From Antilocapra americana (Eukaryota > Chordata > Mammalia > Artiodactyla > Antilocapridae): a stretch of 64,000 nt of DNA. The notes below the pieces were generated by a model. The model did no database searches. It was not told the origin of the DNA and saw nothing but the letters and a program-made list of their open reading frames with translations. Of the stretch, positions 34,226-46,959 are shown piece after piece (within the stretch, counting starts at the first letter, position 1; each line of letters opens with the position of its first letter). Where the stretch lies: the NCBI GenBank assembly GCA_007570785.1, contig ML662445.1, positions 1,476,614 through 1,540,613 of the forward strand. Reading direction: 5' to 3'. The translations under genes and the position numbers were made by a program.

Positions 34226-35139
34226 TGTATCTACTGCTTCTAGGTTATGCTAATCCTTTTCAATCCCCTTGAATCTATCCTGTGTATATTTAAATTAATG
34301 TTTTAAATTATGGTGTTCATATGTACTGCTCAAGGGCCTTTAGTGACCTCCCATGGGCTCTTCAGTACAATGAAAATGTCTTCATTATGTAAGGGAGCTT
34401 CTAATTTAATACAAACCACACGACTGCATTGAAAAGTCTGTTCTTGTCCATAGACGTACTTCACCCTCTGCCTCACTCTCATTGGTAAGTCTCCCCAGTA
34501 ACTCACTGTCAAGTCCCATAGAATTCCCTTCCTATTCCAGGAGCATCTCTAAGTTCTCCCACCCAAACAGGGGGCTAGTCATGCTTCCATGTGCATATAC
34601 ACACTTATAAGAGAAGCTAGTCTCTGCCTGATGCTGCAAGCCCAGCAGTGACTACTTATAAAACAACCAGCTACACAACTATTGCAGCAGTTTGGAGGAT
34701 ATAGAAAGAAGAAACCTGTTTCTAGGGTCTAAGCCCAAATTGCATTTGTACAGCACAGCAATGATACGTGTTCTGTATATCCAGCTAATGACCAGAGCAG
34801 CCAGGCACCTTGGTGGGGCAGGACCACCCCTTCCCACAGGGAGCTGGTCCTCTCAGGTCCCCATCAGGCGCTTGGCCATTCCTCCTCCATCCTCGGGAGG
34901 TGTTGCCTCGCACACCAAGGCAATGGACACCAGTAGGTCCCTACCCGTGGATGTGGGAAATGATCCTTCTCTTTATCCTCACTCTTGACCAAGGTTATTC
35001 TCTTTATCATGCGCAGATTTTATTGAGTGGTGCCAAGTGAGATGAATAGGAGCAAATAATGACAGTGCTGCAGTGATGGAGTGGGGGGCCAGGGTCGCCC
35101 AGGCTTCACACGGAACAAATTGAGTCGCGTCTACGGCTC
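34226..35139. other. Single-copy DNA, no gene recognised
   Basis: The overlapping plus-strand frames at 34692-35040 have no recognisable family features. Confidence 0.5.
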
Positions 35140-35640
35140 ATCCATTATTTAGGGGTGATTGGCCAGGCTTGGCTTCTATAGATCCGATCATCATTCAGAT
35201 GTCCATATTTAATATGTAACATAAATTTCTCATTTGGATGTCGATGGCTTGTCACCACACAACAACAACGCATAAAAGGAGAGGTAATGTATGGATTCTC
35301 AGAAATATTTGACATAAATAAATATGTAAAAGGGAGATAATAAAATCTGTGTCTGTCTGCCTGCCAGCGAGCCTTCATGTCAGACTGGACAGCTCCATCT
35401 AATACCGCGATTTTATGCAGCTGGATCCTATGAATATTGGCCTGCACGCTGGAGATTAAGGCACAGCAGATGTTTCTCTGCAGGCTAACAAATATATCAC
35501 CCCTGATAACGGATGACAAATGTTGTTCCATATTGTGTCAGACAAAACCGGGGCTCTTGTAAAACAAGTGTTACAGCTGGAATGGGGTCTTTTAACACAG
35601 TTACCTAAGGAGAAGAAGCACAGACGCCACCCACCCTGAG
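35140..35640. promoter_or_regulatory. Candidate conserved enhancer-like element
   Basis: This repeat-free segment keeps CpGs at isolated positions in AT-rich context (GATCCGATCATC, GATGTCGATGG, CAACGCATAAAAGG, AATACCGCGATTTTATGC, GATAACGGATGAC, AAAACCGGGG) and has dense transcription-factor-like words (CCATATTTAATATG, CCATATTGTG, GCAGATGTTTC). CpG survival in unmethylated-looking, non-GC-rich DNA suggests selective constraint. No alignment was available. Confidence 0.35.
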
Positions 35641-36529
35641 CTTCCGACACACCCAGCCGCGGTGGCGGCTTCCCCGCTGGCCAGGGCGGAGGTGCAGTTC
35701 AGAGGGGCTGGTAATTGAGAGCAGGCTCTGCTCTCAGGCATGCCCCCTCATCCCCCACGACCAGAGCTCACAAGCCCGAGTTTGCAGTGAGCTCCCCCTG
35801 AGTGAGTCACCAGCGCAATTCTTTCCATGAGGACCCAACAGCACAGACGGAAGCTGCACAGGGCGAGGTGGGGAGGCAGGGATGCAGAGATGCTCACACG
35901 TGCTCATCGCTTATTCACTCTGCAGGTCCCGCAGCAGCGGCTCAATTTACGAGACATGAGAGTTAAATGTCACCCGGAGAAGACAGACAAGTCAACGCTG
36001 CCTGTTTATGAAATATGACACTGGGGTAATTACCAAACTTCGTGGTCCCATCCCACATCTCCTTTCAGTCACTTGGTCTTCAGACTCTGCCCTGGTGTCC
36101 TCTACCTGCATCTTGGCTGAGTTGGGGAAATGTTGGCTCCTCCCTCTTTACTCATTTGTTTATTAATTCTATGTCTTTTCTCTCTATCCTTCTGGCAAAA
36201 AATAATGAATTCTGTTCTATAACCTTCATGACAGGCAGACTTCCAGACAAGTCAGCAAGGTTGGAGTTTGTCTTGACATGTTTCTTCATTGCTTTCTCCG
36301 GACCATCCACCCACAGCGGGATGAGAGGTCCACTTCTCTTTCACCCACGAAGATGCTGAGGAGGACCCCCGGGCCCTGTGGCCACGTCCGGTCGCTTCCC
36401 GATCCCTCCATCAACCCCCTCCCCCTGCCCCACTCCTCACGGAGCCCCTGCTCTCTAGGCTCCGTGTTTTCCCTAAGCAATTCCACACAACGAGATGGTA
36501 ACAGTTGTTTGTCTGATAAAGCACGTACT
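35641..36529. other. Single-copy DNA, no gene recognised
   Basis: Frames at 35827-36535 have no recognisable domains. Confidence 0.45.
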
Positions 36530-36830
36530 ATTTAGAACACAGATGTTTGATTATTATTTATTTCTCTCTGAAGCCCACTAATTCAGTCCCAAATGATCTC
36601 TTTTTCCCTTTTGCTTAAATTTAATTTGGAATGTATGTTGTTGGTAAGTGACAGACAGTTTAATTATTAATAGGATCCTGGAATGTGATGCACCGGCGTT
36701 TTAAATTCTTCAGGGGCCCAGCCACCACCACCTCCTTCCTGCCGTGTGCTGCTGGGACTTGGGGATGAGCACAAAGGTAATTACCAGGCGGAGACAAGTC
36801 TGTGCGGTTCCTCGTCTGCATCCCGCCTGC
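36530..36830. promoter_or_regulatory. Candidate conserved element with homeodomain cores
   Basis: The cores include TTGATTATTATTTATTTC near 36548, TTAAATTTAATTTGG near 36615 and GTTTAATTATTAATAGG near 36658, followed by GCACCGGCGTTTTAAATTC and ACAAAGGTAATTACC. The segment is repeat-free. The evidence is motif texture only. Confidence 0.28.
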
Positions 36831-37479
36831 CACTGTATCAGGAGCCTCTCGCTGCGCATGAACCAGGGCGGCCTTCAGCGTGTTCCTCTCTGGGGGCAGG
36901 GGTGATTATCAGAATGTGTGTGTGACTCCTGGCTTCCACAGGCAGGTGACTGGGTATAGCGTCTGGAGTCACAGACAAGTTTGAACTTGTCCTTGAGGAC
37001 AATCGCCACTGGCCTGCGGTCCCTCCTAGAACATCAGCAAGGAAACCGCAGGACAGTAGGTTCTTAGAAGGAATGAAAAGTAAAGAAGAGAGGGCAGAAA
37101 AAAAAAAAAAGAAAAAACAACCCAAACGGTTGACAGGGTCCCTTAGAACAAGGCAGTCAGCTGGTTTCCCGGGCTTGTTAGCGCCGCTGGAGCCCGTGTG
37201 CTGAAGCGACTCCGGTTTGATCCCTGTGTGGGCCAGTTAGTCTCACAGTCTGACTCTGGAATGGCAGCCAGCAGCCTTGCAAATGTTCACCACCGGTCAG
37301 GGGAGGCCGGGCCCGGCAGTGGTTAAGAGGCAGCCTAGCTCATCCCCCAACCGTGTGGGGAAGCAGAACCCGAGTCTGCTGCGAGGGGCAGGGGCTGGTC
37401 ACTGGCGGGAAGGGCAGGTCCCCTGGATGGGCGGGCAGAGCCCTTCAGTCTCTGGATCATCACAGAACTAAGACTTTTG
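36831..37479. other. Single-copy DNA, no gene recognised
   Basis: A 13-A run lies near 37098. The word GGTTTGATCCC near 37211 resembles a tRNA-type B box, but no SINE body is recognisable around it. Confidence 0.45.
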
Positions 37480-37700
37480 AAAAAACTTTTCTTGAAATAG
37501 AGTTGATGTACAATGCTGCATTAGCTTGCAGTGTACAGCATAGAGCCTCCGGTATGCACGTATGGATTACTGTGTCTCTTCTTGTTTAGACTGTTTGCAT
37601 TACAGATTATGGCAGGATGTTGAGCAACGCTCCCTGCACCATGCAGGAGGTCCTTGTTGGTCACCTGTTTCCGATATGGTCATGTGTGTATGTTCGTTCC
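37480..37700 (-). mobile_element. L1 3' UTR relic (antisense)
   Basis: The order of TAGAGTTGATGTACAATGCTG, CATTAGCTTGCAGTGTACAGC and CATGCAGGAGGTCCTTGTTGG (each shortened by a base or two here) matches the reverse complement of an artiodactyl L1 3' UTR, with moderate divergence. The edges are approximate. Confidence 0.65.
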
Positions 37701-38804
37701 CTTCTTCTCACTTATCCCTCCGCCCCAGTAACTGCTGTTCTGACCCCTCATGATCTTTGTGTACATTTTCAGAGTTACAGATGCTCCGTCTTCTTTTTGG
37801 AGGCAGGAGCTCCCAAGACCACCTGACTGCTCCTCTCTGGTTCCCAAGAACACCCCACCTCCGTGCCTGGGCTGCTTTGGGTTCCTGACAAAGACTGTGA
37901 CACTAACGAGCACCCGGATGATTTAAGAAAAACCCAGAGAAGCTGTTCACGTCTCCACAATGGACCTGAGCCTCACTGTTGCCCATTTCCCTTGAAGCCG
38001 AGGCCGTCTTGCTCACCAGGACTCCAGCCTCAAGCAGAGACAGGCACAGAGTGGGTGCTTGGCTAACACAGGCCGTTGGAGACTTGAATATAAGTTATGT
38101 GAAGATTTTAGGTGTCTTGAGGACAGTGGGGACCCTGGTGGTGAAAGGGGCATGAAGGGAAGAGCAGGAGATGGAGACTTGGAAGTTTAGTCTTGCTTAG
38201 ACTGGACAGCAAGGAACACGCTCAGGAAGGTGGACTCAGGACCACACAGCACCAGTGAGCCAGGAGCCTGAGTGTTTCTCTGAAGGCTTGGGCTCCAGAG
38301 GAGACAGAAGAAGCAGAGGAGAGGCTCCAAGGGGGGCCCTGAGCCCACGCCTGCCCTGGGCATGAGGAGAAGGCAGGATAGTCTCTGAAAAGAGTGACCA
38401 GCTCTCTGTCCAGCGGTCAGCGCTGAGGGCTCTGCCCAGAGGCCAGTGTCAGCACCGGGCAAGCACGTTTGTTTGTGGACCATCCATGTCCTCCCATTCT
38501 ACCCCGGTGAGTAGAACGGCCTGGTGAGTGTGGTCACCTGCTCAATTAAACACTTTGTACAGATGTTTTACAACTTAAAATGCCACAAAAATTTCAGCCA
38601 CTCTTTGCAAATGAGGACTCAAACTTCAGTAACATTTGAACTCTATAGATCTTGGTATGACCTCTTTATATCACTGGGCCTTTCTACTTTTATATTTCCT
38701 AAGTATCACAGTAAGAAATCAGAGAATGAGTTTTTCTAAGGATTCCCACTGAAAAGTGGCATGGCATGTAGAAAGTGAGGGAGAAATGGCAGAACCCTAC
38801 AAAG
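37701..38804. other. Single-copy DNA, no gene recognised
   Basis: Open frames on both strands (for example 38187-38483 minus) have no family features. Confidence 0.5.
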
Positions 38805-38850
38805 ATGTCTATCATGGGTTGCAAAGAGTTGGACACGACTGAGATGACAT
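38805..38850 (+). mobile_element. Bov SINE/LINE 3'-end fragment
   Basis: The words ATGGGTTGCAAAGAGTTGG and GACACGACTGAGATGAC are the shared 3' terminus of Bov-tA and BovB. Only the tail is present, with a possible trace (GGAGAAATGGCAG) of the Bov-tA middle at 38779. Confidence 0.7.
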
Positions 38851-41800
38851 ATCTGAGTAGCTGCAGTCTCCCTGCTTGCAGGAAGAAGTCATTCATGACT
38901 CGAGTTCATGTCTAGTTTTAAAAGTCTTGCTCTGACTTCCAGCCTCCAAAGGTCAGGTATGCTGTTCCTTTTCTGATTCTTTTCCTCCCAGGGGAATGCC
39001 TTATATGATTTTTGAAGCCAGTTGCTTTGAACAATGGAATAGTGCTAACATAATATTAAAGAGCCCACTAAGCGGGGACAGGGGGTAGAGAGGGCAGCAC
39101 AGGCTTCTCAAAAAGTGCACCCTTCCAGCTTGAAGAGGGCACCTGGAGTTCCTGAGCTGGGGGTTTTCAATCTCAGAGAAACTTGCCGTGTCTGCCAGGA
39201 ATGAGATGCATCCATAGGAGCTTGAGACTAATGTCTCCGTGCTGTCAGGCGAGCTCTGCCTCTTCGAAGTGTTCATTGTTTTTCCACTGGTAGTTTGATT
39301 CAATATACTTTTCCTAATGCTGCTAATTTTTTGTTTACTTCTACTGGTTAAAAAAAAATCCACGAACAAAGAAAAAGCAATACCCTTTAATGAGTGCCTT
39401 CTTATTAAGAAACGTTTGATTATGGAAAAAACACCATGAAGACACTAACTGGAATCTGGAGCCAGAGTGCCCTGACTTTGAACATGAAATATCATGAGTT
39501 TGACTTTAATATAACCACATGAGAATATTTACTTTTATTTTTTTTTCTTTTGCTAACTACCATGTCTAAAAAGAGTTTTAAATATTGAATTATTTTTAAG
39601 CCCTGTGTAGATGTTCGCATAGCTGGGAAAAGATAAGCTATTCCTTACTAACAAGTCTCGGTCCACACTCTTGAACCTCAGAATCTCTGTCAGCAGAGAC
39701 GGGAGGTGAAGTCACTTGGATGGAGGTGTCTTTACAGGTACCCTGGAGTTGCGGAAGTGCTGGGGACATGTGTGTTCCCACCACTTGCTAAGACATTTCC
39801 AGGAGCTAGTCTCTCCCCAAAGGGAAACCTGAAGAAGAGTCTCCGTGGGAGCAGAGAGCACCGAGTGGGGACCACCCAGCTGCAGCGCAGTTGAGAGACC
39901 GCCACCTGTGTGTCAGGTGGGTGCCCTTGCGACGGATGGAGCAAGTGCTACCAGAGCAGAGTCTCCCTTGAACAGTCACTGCAAATAATTAGAGCACGAC
40001 AGCAGATTATAGAAATTCAAGGAATGAGCACATGATAAGTAGATAAAGCGTGTAATATTGTGTTTTTGCAATCTCCACATCTTTTATTCTTGTTCAACTA
40101 CATTAGTTTTAAAAACATTCATAATCTCAAAGACACTTTAATTTACATGTACTCATGGTTGAAACATTACTCAAAGACTGACTTGAAATGCTATGTTATG
40201 ATGGTATGTTCTGGTTTCCTTCTTTTTTCCTGAAATTGAAGAGCTACAGTTTGGTGATATCTACAAAGGATCCTTGCCTGGGACTTGCATTCCTTTCAGT
40301 AAATGTATGGGATATTTTGGGGGAGCTGTCTAGTCACAAGCTTCTGTGAGAATCGGTCCCCAGAATGACAGACTGCTAACATCTAAAGCCATTTCCCCAC
40401 GAGAAACCCCAAGGAAGCAGGGGGGACCCGCAAAGCACATTCAGAGACCCTGGAACTGCGAGCCCTCTGGGTATGGAGCATCGACACAGGTAGTTACACT
40501 TCAGGCAAACTCAGGTGGTGGTTCTCGTGGAAGTTGTGTTCATCGCACAGAAATAAACAAAACGTCACTGCGACCAAGCTAAGGTGCCTTTAATCCCCGG
40601 CCCCTCACCTCCTCTCCATGTACCTGTAAATGGGAATCCCCACAGAGACACATGTTCGGTAAATGATCACTGATTCCTCATTTGTCACATCCAAGGATTC
40701 ATTCACCTAACAACTGAAAAGGCAATTTTATTTTTTCACAGACTACTATGACCATAACTACCATAACAGCATATCTGTGCAATCAAAGCTATTTTCTGTG
40801 AAATTAAAGCACTAATTTTACTACCCAAGTTTTTCCCACTGAAATAATCCAAGAATTACAGCCTAACACCTATGTTAACAACTATTGTCTTGTATACAGT
40901 GGGCATTCTTAGAGTGAGTTCTTTGCCACTTCCTTACCATTTTGAATGCCGATGTAAGCTTTGTGTTTTCTTATGATCTTTTTTGCTTCATTGGACAAAC
41001 TTGAAAATCAAAGAAATTGACCTTCAGTACTGTGGGTGAAAGCAGAAAGTAATGATTCTACCCTAAAACATGATTATGCCAAAGCAAAGACTATGCCATA
41101 TTTTAAGAGCATCCTTTCTCACATAATGCATCAGGTTGAGCAGATTATAAATAATTCACTATAGACATATACACGGCTCACAGATACCACACTAGCCTTT
41201 GCTGAAGGGGTTGATGTTTTTCAGAAAATCACAAGAAACAATTGTATCTGCGAGGTAACTTCTAATTCTGCTGCTCACAGCTGTCAGGATCATACTTTCC
41301 CCACCTGGACCTCAACATTTCTGCTAGAGGAAATAACACATTTTATGTGTATCCTGTGTATGAAAACAAAATGTAATTTCAGCTCTGAAATGCTGAAAAA
41401 GAATTAAGGTATACCTTTCCACTGATATAAAGAACATCCCAAATAATATTTGGTCAGTTTTGACAACATTGAGATGCAGAAGGGACAAGGTCATTCTCTG
41501 TAAACATCTTCTTACTCTCCAGTGGAAAACACTGAAGTGACAGATTAAATCATTAGCTTATATTAGTTTTCCAAATTTGATTTCCAGTTTCCAGTCCACC
41601 GGTGATGGGAAATCTTAAGCCATGTAGAGGGAATGAACTCGTAAATGATTATCTGATCTTACTTTACTGATTTTGCTGTTTTCGTTAAACAGTAGAACTA
41701 TTAGCTTCTTCTCATGATGAAGGGCCTGGTTTCAGAAAGAAAAGCATGCTGTTTCAGCTGTGTTCCTGTGACGATGGGGAAGGCAAGTCCCCGCTTCAGA

Positions 41801-42229
41801 CTGGGTAGACAGGACGTGGCCCTCTGAGCCCAAGAAGCGCCACCTTTGCACATCAGGGTGTATTGTGTTGTCTCCTTTAGATTAATATGTTTAAAGGCAC
41901 AATAGAGGAGCTGTTGATCTGGGATTAGAACTCAGATTCTAGCAGCATATTGCAGTGTGAGCTCAGACCAGACCCCAGCCTTCCCGACCTTCCGGCTCCC
42001 ACCTGAGCGAGACAAGTGTTGTCTGCGCTCATGCTCCCTGATCAGAGGGCAACTCCAGATGCAAGGCCTTTGTCAAATGTCCCTCTAGGGTCCAGCTTGT
42101 GGCCACTTTCCAGCTGGCATCACAATACTGGAGAAGGACACTGTTTCTACCCTCATGTCTGTCTGATGCTTTAATGCAGAGTTCTCTTTGCTGGTTGTTT
42201 AGTCCTTGATGTCTGCAAAGATATGATAT
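38851..42229. other. Single-copy DNA, no gene recognised
   Basis: This is a long repeat-poor stretch. It is mostly AT-rich from 39.4 to 41.7 kb and contains no recognisable exon, RNA gene or young transposon. Such repeat-poor DNA is itself mildly suggestive of constraint. Confidence 0.45.
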
Positions 42230-42430
42230 TCCTTCCATTCTGCCATGAGGAAAACCATAAGGAGAACAATGTGAGGAGGAAGACATGATGGTTTTAATTA
42301 AGCAGAAGATGAGAAGGGAGCGGAGGGTGCTGATGACAGCAGTAATTAGAGCTGCAAAGAGTTTGTCAATTACCTCATGTAGGTTACATGACATTTCGGA
42401 AGATTTTTGTTCAGATTGTCCCACACCTGT
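42230..42430. promoter_or_regulatory. Candidate conserved element
   Basis: A repeat-free segment with GGTTTTAATTAAGC, CAGTAATTAGAGC and GTCAATTACC cores in less than 100 bases (42292-42374). The call is motif-based only. Confidence 0.25.
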
Positions 42431-42869
42431 TGAACTTCATTCCTGCCTTATTTGCTTGGAATACCAAGTGTAGGTAAATCTGGGAAAACCAGTGTTATTT
42501 CCTCTGCCAGCCCAGGGTGGTTGTTCTCAACGTTTGCCAACATAAGATGTGAGCATGATGTTATAGGTTCTCGCAATTCAAGCGACTCTATGGGGATGTC
42601 ACACAAAATGACTGTGTCCCAGAGTCCTTCTGGAAATCGCATGCCTTTCATAAAATTAAATCTTGAACTCACAGTTCCTTGATCTTAGAAAATAATGTAT
42701 GCTCTCCAAAAATCAGAGCTTTGTCTTGTCTCCATCTATTGAAGGCATCCAGGGTTACTTTTGCTTTCTTGTCACAACTCTTTTTATTTTTGTCTCTGCA
42801 TCTTCTCTGCTGCCCTTCCCCTCTGACAGACTCCCAAATGCAGTTGACTCTTGAATCGCACTGTTTTGA
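42431..42869. other. Single-copy DNA, no gene recognised
   Basis: Open frames at 42448-42888 occur on both strands over the same bases and show no family features. Confidence 0.45.
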
Positions 42870-43085
42870 AGCACATAGGCCCACTTAGATGTGGACCTTT
42901 CCAGTAAATACTGAGAATAACATGATGGTTGATTGTGTCTAAGGACGAGAACCTCTGATGTGGAGGAACCAGGGGTCTGGGAGGAGCAGCGTTTATGGAG
43001 ATCAGATTGAGATTAACCATGGACTTTCCACTGCACAGGGAGCCATGGCCTCAACCCCCACCATGTTCAAGGGTCAACTGAACTT
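42870..43085 (+). mobile_element. Ancient interspersed repeat relic, family unassigned
   Basis: The left part GCCCACTTAGATGTGGACC and the right part CATGTTCAAGGGTCAACTG match the two ends of a well-known ancient mammalian repeat, and the middle is diverged. I cannot name the family with confidence. Confidence 0.5.
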
Positions 43086-43916
43086 GCTAACTTGGAGCCT
43101 CTTCCATCCAAAGTGGCTCCTTCTGCAGCCTGACTCTGTCATGGGCCCCGTCCATCCTGTCCAACAGGGGTCTGGAGAGAAAGGTCAGGGGGTCACTGAA
43201 GACCTCATATGAGGGCCTCCTAACCACACAGGAGCTGGGGTTCCTCTCTTCCTTCAGGGGCTGTCTCCGGTGCTCAGTTGCCTCTCTTCTCTGGAGGCAG
43301 AGAAAGAAAACAAGGGCATCAGACAAGCTCAGACTCCATCTCAGGATCATGAAGAGGTGAAGTCAGCAGTGTGAATGGGCACAGGGGTGGGAGTGTGGAC
43401 AGGAATCATGGTGTGGATGCCCAGGAGGTGAAACCAGGGAAGCAGGATGCACCCCCAACTCCCCAAGATTCCTCATGGCTCCCAGGACCCAGTCAGTGGG
43501 CACAAGATACACATTCATAGCTGCTGTTGCAAGTCAGGAAACACTCCCTGACAAGGCAAACACCCCCAAGGCCCTCAGCCATGTGATTGCCACTGTGGAC
43601 AGAAGGGGTCAGACCCACCGTCAGTGTGAATCAGCAAGTCCTCACCCCTCCTCACCTCAAGTGCACACTCAGGCCTAGAGGTGTAAGCAGAGCAGCCCTG
43701 AAACCAAGCCTAGGGGGGCCTGCCTTTCTGTTGGGCCCGAAGATGCTCATGATGTCCTGGGCGCTTTGTAAAGATGAAACCAGGAGCCACTTACACCCCT
43801 TGTTGAGGATGATGACCATGGTGCCTCTATTACATGGACTGGCGAAAAAACAAGACATGTGACGGGTCTCCATCATGTCAGCATGGATTAAATTGATACA
43901 TTTTAAGGTGTCTCAT
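43086..43916. other. Single-copy DNA, no gene recognised
   Basis: Frames at 43087-43876 occur on both strands with no recognisable domains. Confidence 0.45.
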
Positions 43917-44131
43917 GGGCTTCCCTGACGATTCAGCAGGTAAAGAATCTGCCTGCAATGCAGAAGATGCAGGTTTGAACCCTGAGTTGGGAAGATCCCC
44001 TGAAGAAGGAAATGGCAACCCACTCCAGTATTCTTGCTTGGAGAATCTGATGGACAGAGAAGCCTGGTAGGCTACAGTCCTTGGGATCACAAAGAGTCAG
44101 ACACAACTGAGCAGCTAAGTACAACACAGCA
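43917..44131 (+). mobile_element. Bov-tA SINE
   Basis: A full-length copy runs from GGGCTTCCCTGACG to GAGTCAGACACAACTGAGCA with all internal diagnostic words. Confidence 0.96.
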
Positions 44132-44658
44132 AGTTATTTCACAGTGGTGGATAAGAATATTAATATGACTACTGTTGAACTTCTGATAACTGACAGTTAC
44201 TGAAATTAATAGTCTAGAGCACACGTTTAAGGAGATAGATGGTTTTAGAACTTTCACCCCAAGAACATACATCTAAGTTTCTAAACTATATTTGTAATAC
44301 ACAGCTCATCCAAAAATAGTGAGCTAAACACCTTGCTGTTTTCTCCCACCTTTTATGTCATCTTCATTCTTAAAATGGTAAGTGTAAGGGGAATATTACA
44401 TAAAATTAAAATATATTCAGGAAAGATTAAGCTTCTAAAATCACGAGGCTGGCTTATGCTCTAGGCACCTGAATCTTTTCTTTAACTCACAGGTTTGCCA
44501 TTGTGAATAGCAAAGGGCAAGACACTGGCTGGGGTGCGGGGCAGGGCGACGTGGGGCAAACACACAAAACCTCAGCAGTTAGCCCCTCCTAGTTATGCCC
44601 TGTGGCCATGAGGATCACATGAATAAAGAGTAGTTTTTAAAAATCCGTTTCTCTTCCT
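44132..44658. other. Single-copy spacer between two SINEs
   Basis: Nothing is recognised. Confidence 0.5.
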
Positions 44659-44854
44659 GCTTCCCTGGTAGCTCAGATGGTAAAGAAATCTGACTGAAAT
44701 ATTGGAGACTGGGGTTTGATCCTTGGGTCAGGAGGATGCTCTGGAGAAGAGAATGGCAACTCACTCCAGTATTCTTGCCTGGAGAATCCCATGGGCAGAG
44801 GAACCTGGTGGGCTACAGTCCATGTGGTCACAAAGGGTAGAACAAGATGGAGTG
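44659..44854 (+). mobile_element. Bov-tA SINE
   Basis: The copy runs from GCTTCCCTGGTAGCTCAGAT through CACTCCAGTATTCTTGCC to GTCACAAAGGGTAG. The terminal GACACGACTGAG segment is diverged (AACAAGATGGAGTGAC). Confidence 0.93.
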
Positions 44855-46297
44855 ACTTTCTCTCCTTCTTCCGGTAGGATGAGAGTCCCAGAGGACGATG
44901 CCTCCACCAGCTTGTAATTGGATCAACAGCCTTTAGTTTCTCAAAGTGTATCAATTTTATGACATTCTCTGTGTTTATTAAGTCTTACACAGAATTCTTC
45001 ACTGTGTATGCTCACTTCATATTAAAATGTTCATAATGATGACAATAACATACACAAAAATATTAAGTCTCAGTGGAGAAGAGGGGAAGAAGTTAAGACA
45101 GGCCTTTTTCTTTAAAAAAAATCCAAATATTACACAGCAAATACATTTTTTATTAGTGTGTAAGACAACAAAACTGTCCATTTCAAAGTACTCATTATTT
45201 GAATTTGAAATTCTCTGTTGGAATTTTAATTTTAGGCACTAAACAAGTGACTCACTTTTTTCTGTTTGCTGTGTTTACACAGATCAAAAAATAAGCATTG
45301 CCTCTGTTCGTAAACACAGAAAGAACTTCCATTCCTCCAGCCAAGACATCCTCACAATGGGTGCCAGTCTTCATCTTTAAATTGGTAATCCTGTTGATTG
45401 GCAAACTGTAGACAATATGGTTGATCTGTTTGTTGTTCATATTTTAAACCAGCTGCTCGTGTGTCCCAGGTTAGCAATGTTACTGAGCAGTGTTCTCAGG
45501 AACTGTTCATAAACACACAGAGCAGCACAGCTCATGAGCAAATCTGTAGCAAATGCTATATCTAACTCACATGGCTGGACATGATCGGACAGTTTATTCT
45601 TAAGCAAATTCCAAATGCAAATTGCATTATAATCTCCCCCAAGGATTTTGTGTCTTAATAGTTCTTCACTCCTCCTCCGCCACCCACTGTCAGTGACCCA
45701 GATCTCTTCATCTAAACTGAGCTGTCCTCTGCAGAGGAGGGGATCCTACTTGTAGTGAGTTTATGCTGAGCTGTCTACACAGCCCACTTCATCTCACTCA
45801 AGAGCATGGAGGTGCCTTTACATAGGACTAGTATGGGGTGAAGCCCGACTCAAATTTTCCAAGCTTGAAATCAACAGGTGTCAGGACCATGACCCACGAC
45901 GTTATTAGGTCATATTATGAGACATGGTTTAGCACACCTGGCTCCTGGGTCATGTGACCATCAAGAGAAAGACACAGGAAAATAAGGATTGCTTGGAACA
46001 AGGGGAGGTGGGGAGGACATTGAGATGAATTCTCTGCAAAACCCTAGATACCACACTGGAAGGTGACCAGCTCAGGACAAAGCAGAGGATGAATTCTACT
46101 TATGGGACAGGAAACTCTCCCTTTGACACTTTTGTTGAATTTTATTGACACCATGTCAGTGACATATCGACCTTAGAAAAAAATCAGATCAGCTAATAAT
46201 TTATCATGCCTTATTCTTTAAGTAGATATTCTGATAGTGCATAAATGTTAAAGGAACATGGTTGACTTCTCCACGAAGTTGTCCCAAATACTCTAGT
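44855..46297. other. Single-copy DNA, no gene recognised
   Basis: No recognisable exon, RNA gene or young repeat is visible. Confidence 0.5.
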
Positions 46298-46511
46298 GCT
46301 AAGTTGTTTCAGTTGTGTCCAACTTTTTGGGACCCCATGGACTGTAGCCCACCAGGCTCCTCTCTCCATGGGATTCTCCAGAGAAGAATACTGGAGTGGG
46401 TTGCCATTTCCTTCTCCAGGGGATCTTCCTGACCCAGGGATTGATCTCACATCTCTTACATCTCCTGTATTGGCAGGTGGGTTATTTACCACTAGCGCCA
46501 CCTAGGAAGCC
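46298..46511 (-). mobile_element. Bov-tA SINE (the only clear one on the minus strand)
   Basis: The reverse complement runs from GTGCTAAGTTGTTTCAGTTG and GACCCCATGGACTGTAGCC through CTGGAGTGGGTTGCCATTTC to CCACCTAGGAAGCC. It is full length. Confidence 0.96.
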
Positions 46512-46959
46512 TAGTCCTCTAGGGTGAGGAGCATTCTTGCTGAATGAGGGAGCTTTTCTTGCTTTCCATGAATACATACACCAGGGGCTCACCTAGATCA
46601 GGTCAAAATAATAGAACACGCTGGCTGCAACGCCTTGTGTAGCTGGAAAGAAGGCAAGGTCACAGCTGACCCTTTACCATGTGAACAGAAGCAGATTTCA
46701 CCTGGGCTCAGGATGGAGAGAACTGGAGGTGCCGGGGGAGCCCCCTCTCTCCTCTGAGGTTCACGATGCAGGGAAGACCCAGGGTAGGTGTAAGGGGCAA
46801 ATTTCCCTCGAACAACTGTGATGATCAATGTCTTCCTCTTTCTCCTACCTCTTCCTTTTTCGGTCAGAGCATCTTGGCACAACCAGCACAAACAAACTTT
46901 GTTAACAGCTTTAAACTTGGAAGCCTCCCTTTTTAAATATTTGCCGCTACATAATTGAA
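46512..46959. other. Single-copy DNA, no gene recognised
   Basis: The minus-strand frame 46598-46993 has no recognisable domain. Confidence 0.45.

Noticed and set aside
37190..37260. GGTTTGATCCC as a tRNA gene or SINE B box
   Set aside because: No A box, cloverleaf pairing or SINE body is recognisable around it.
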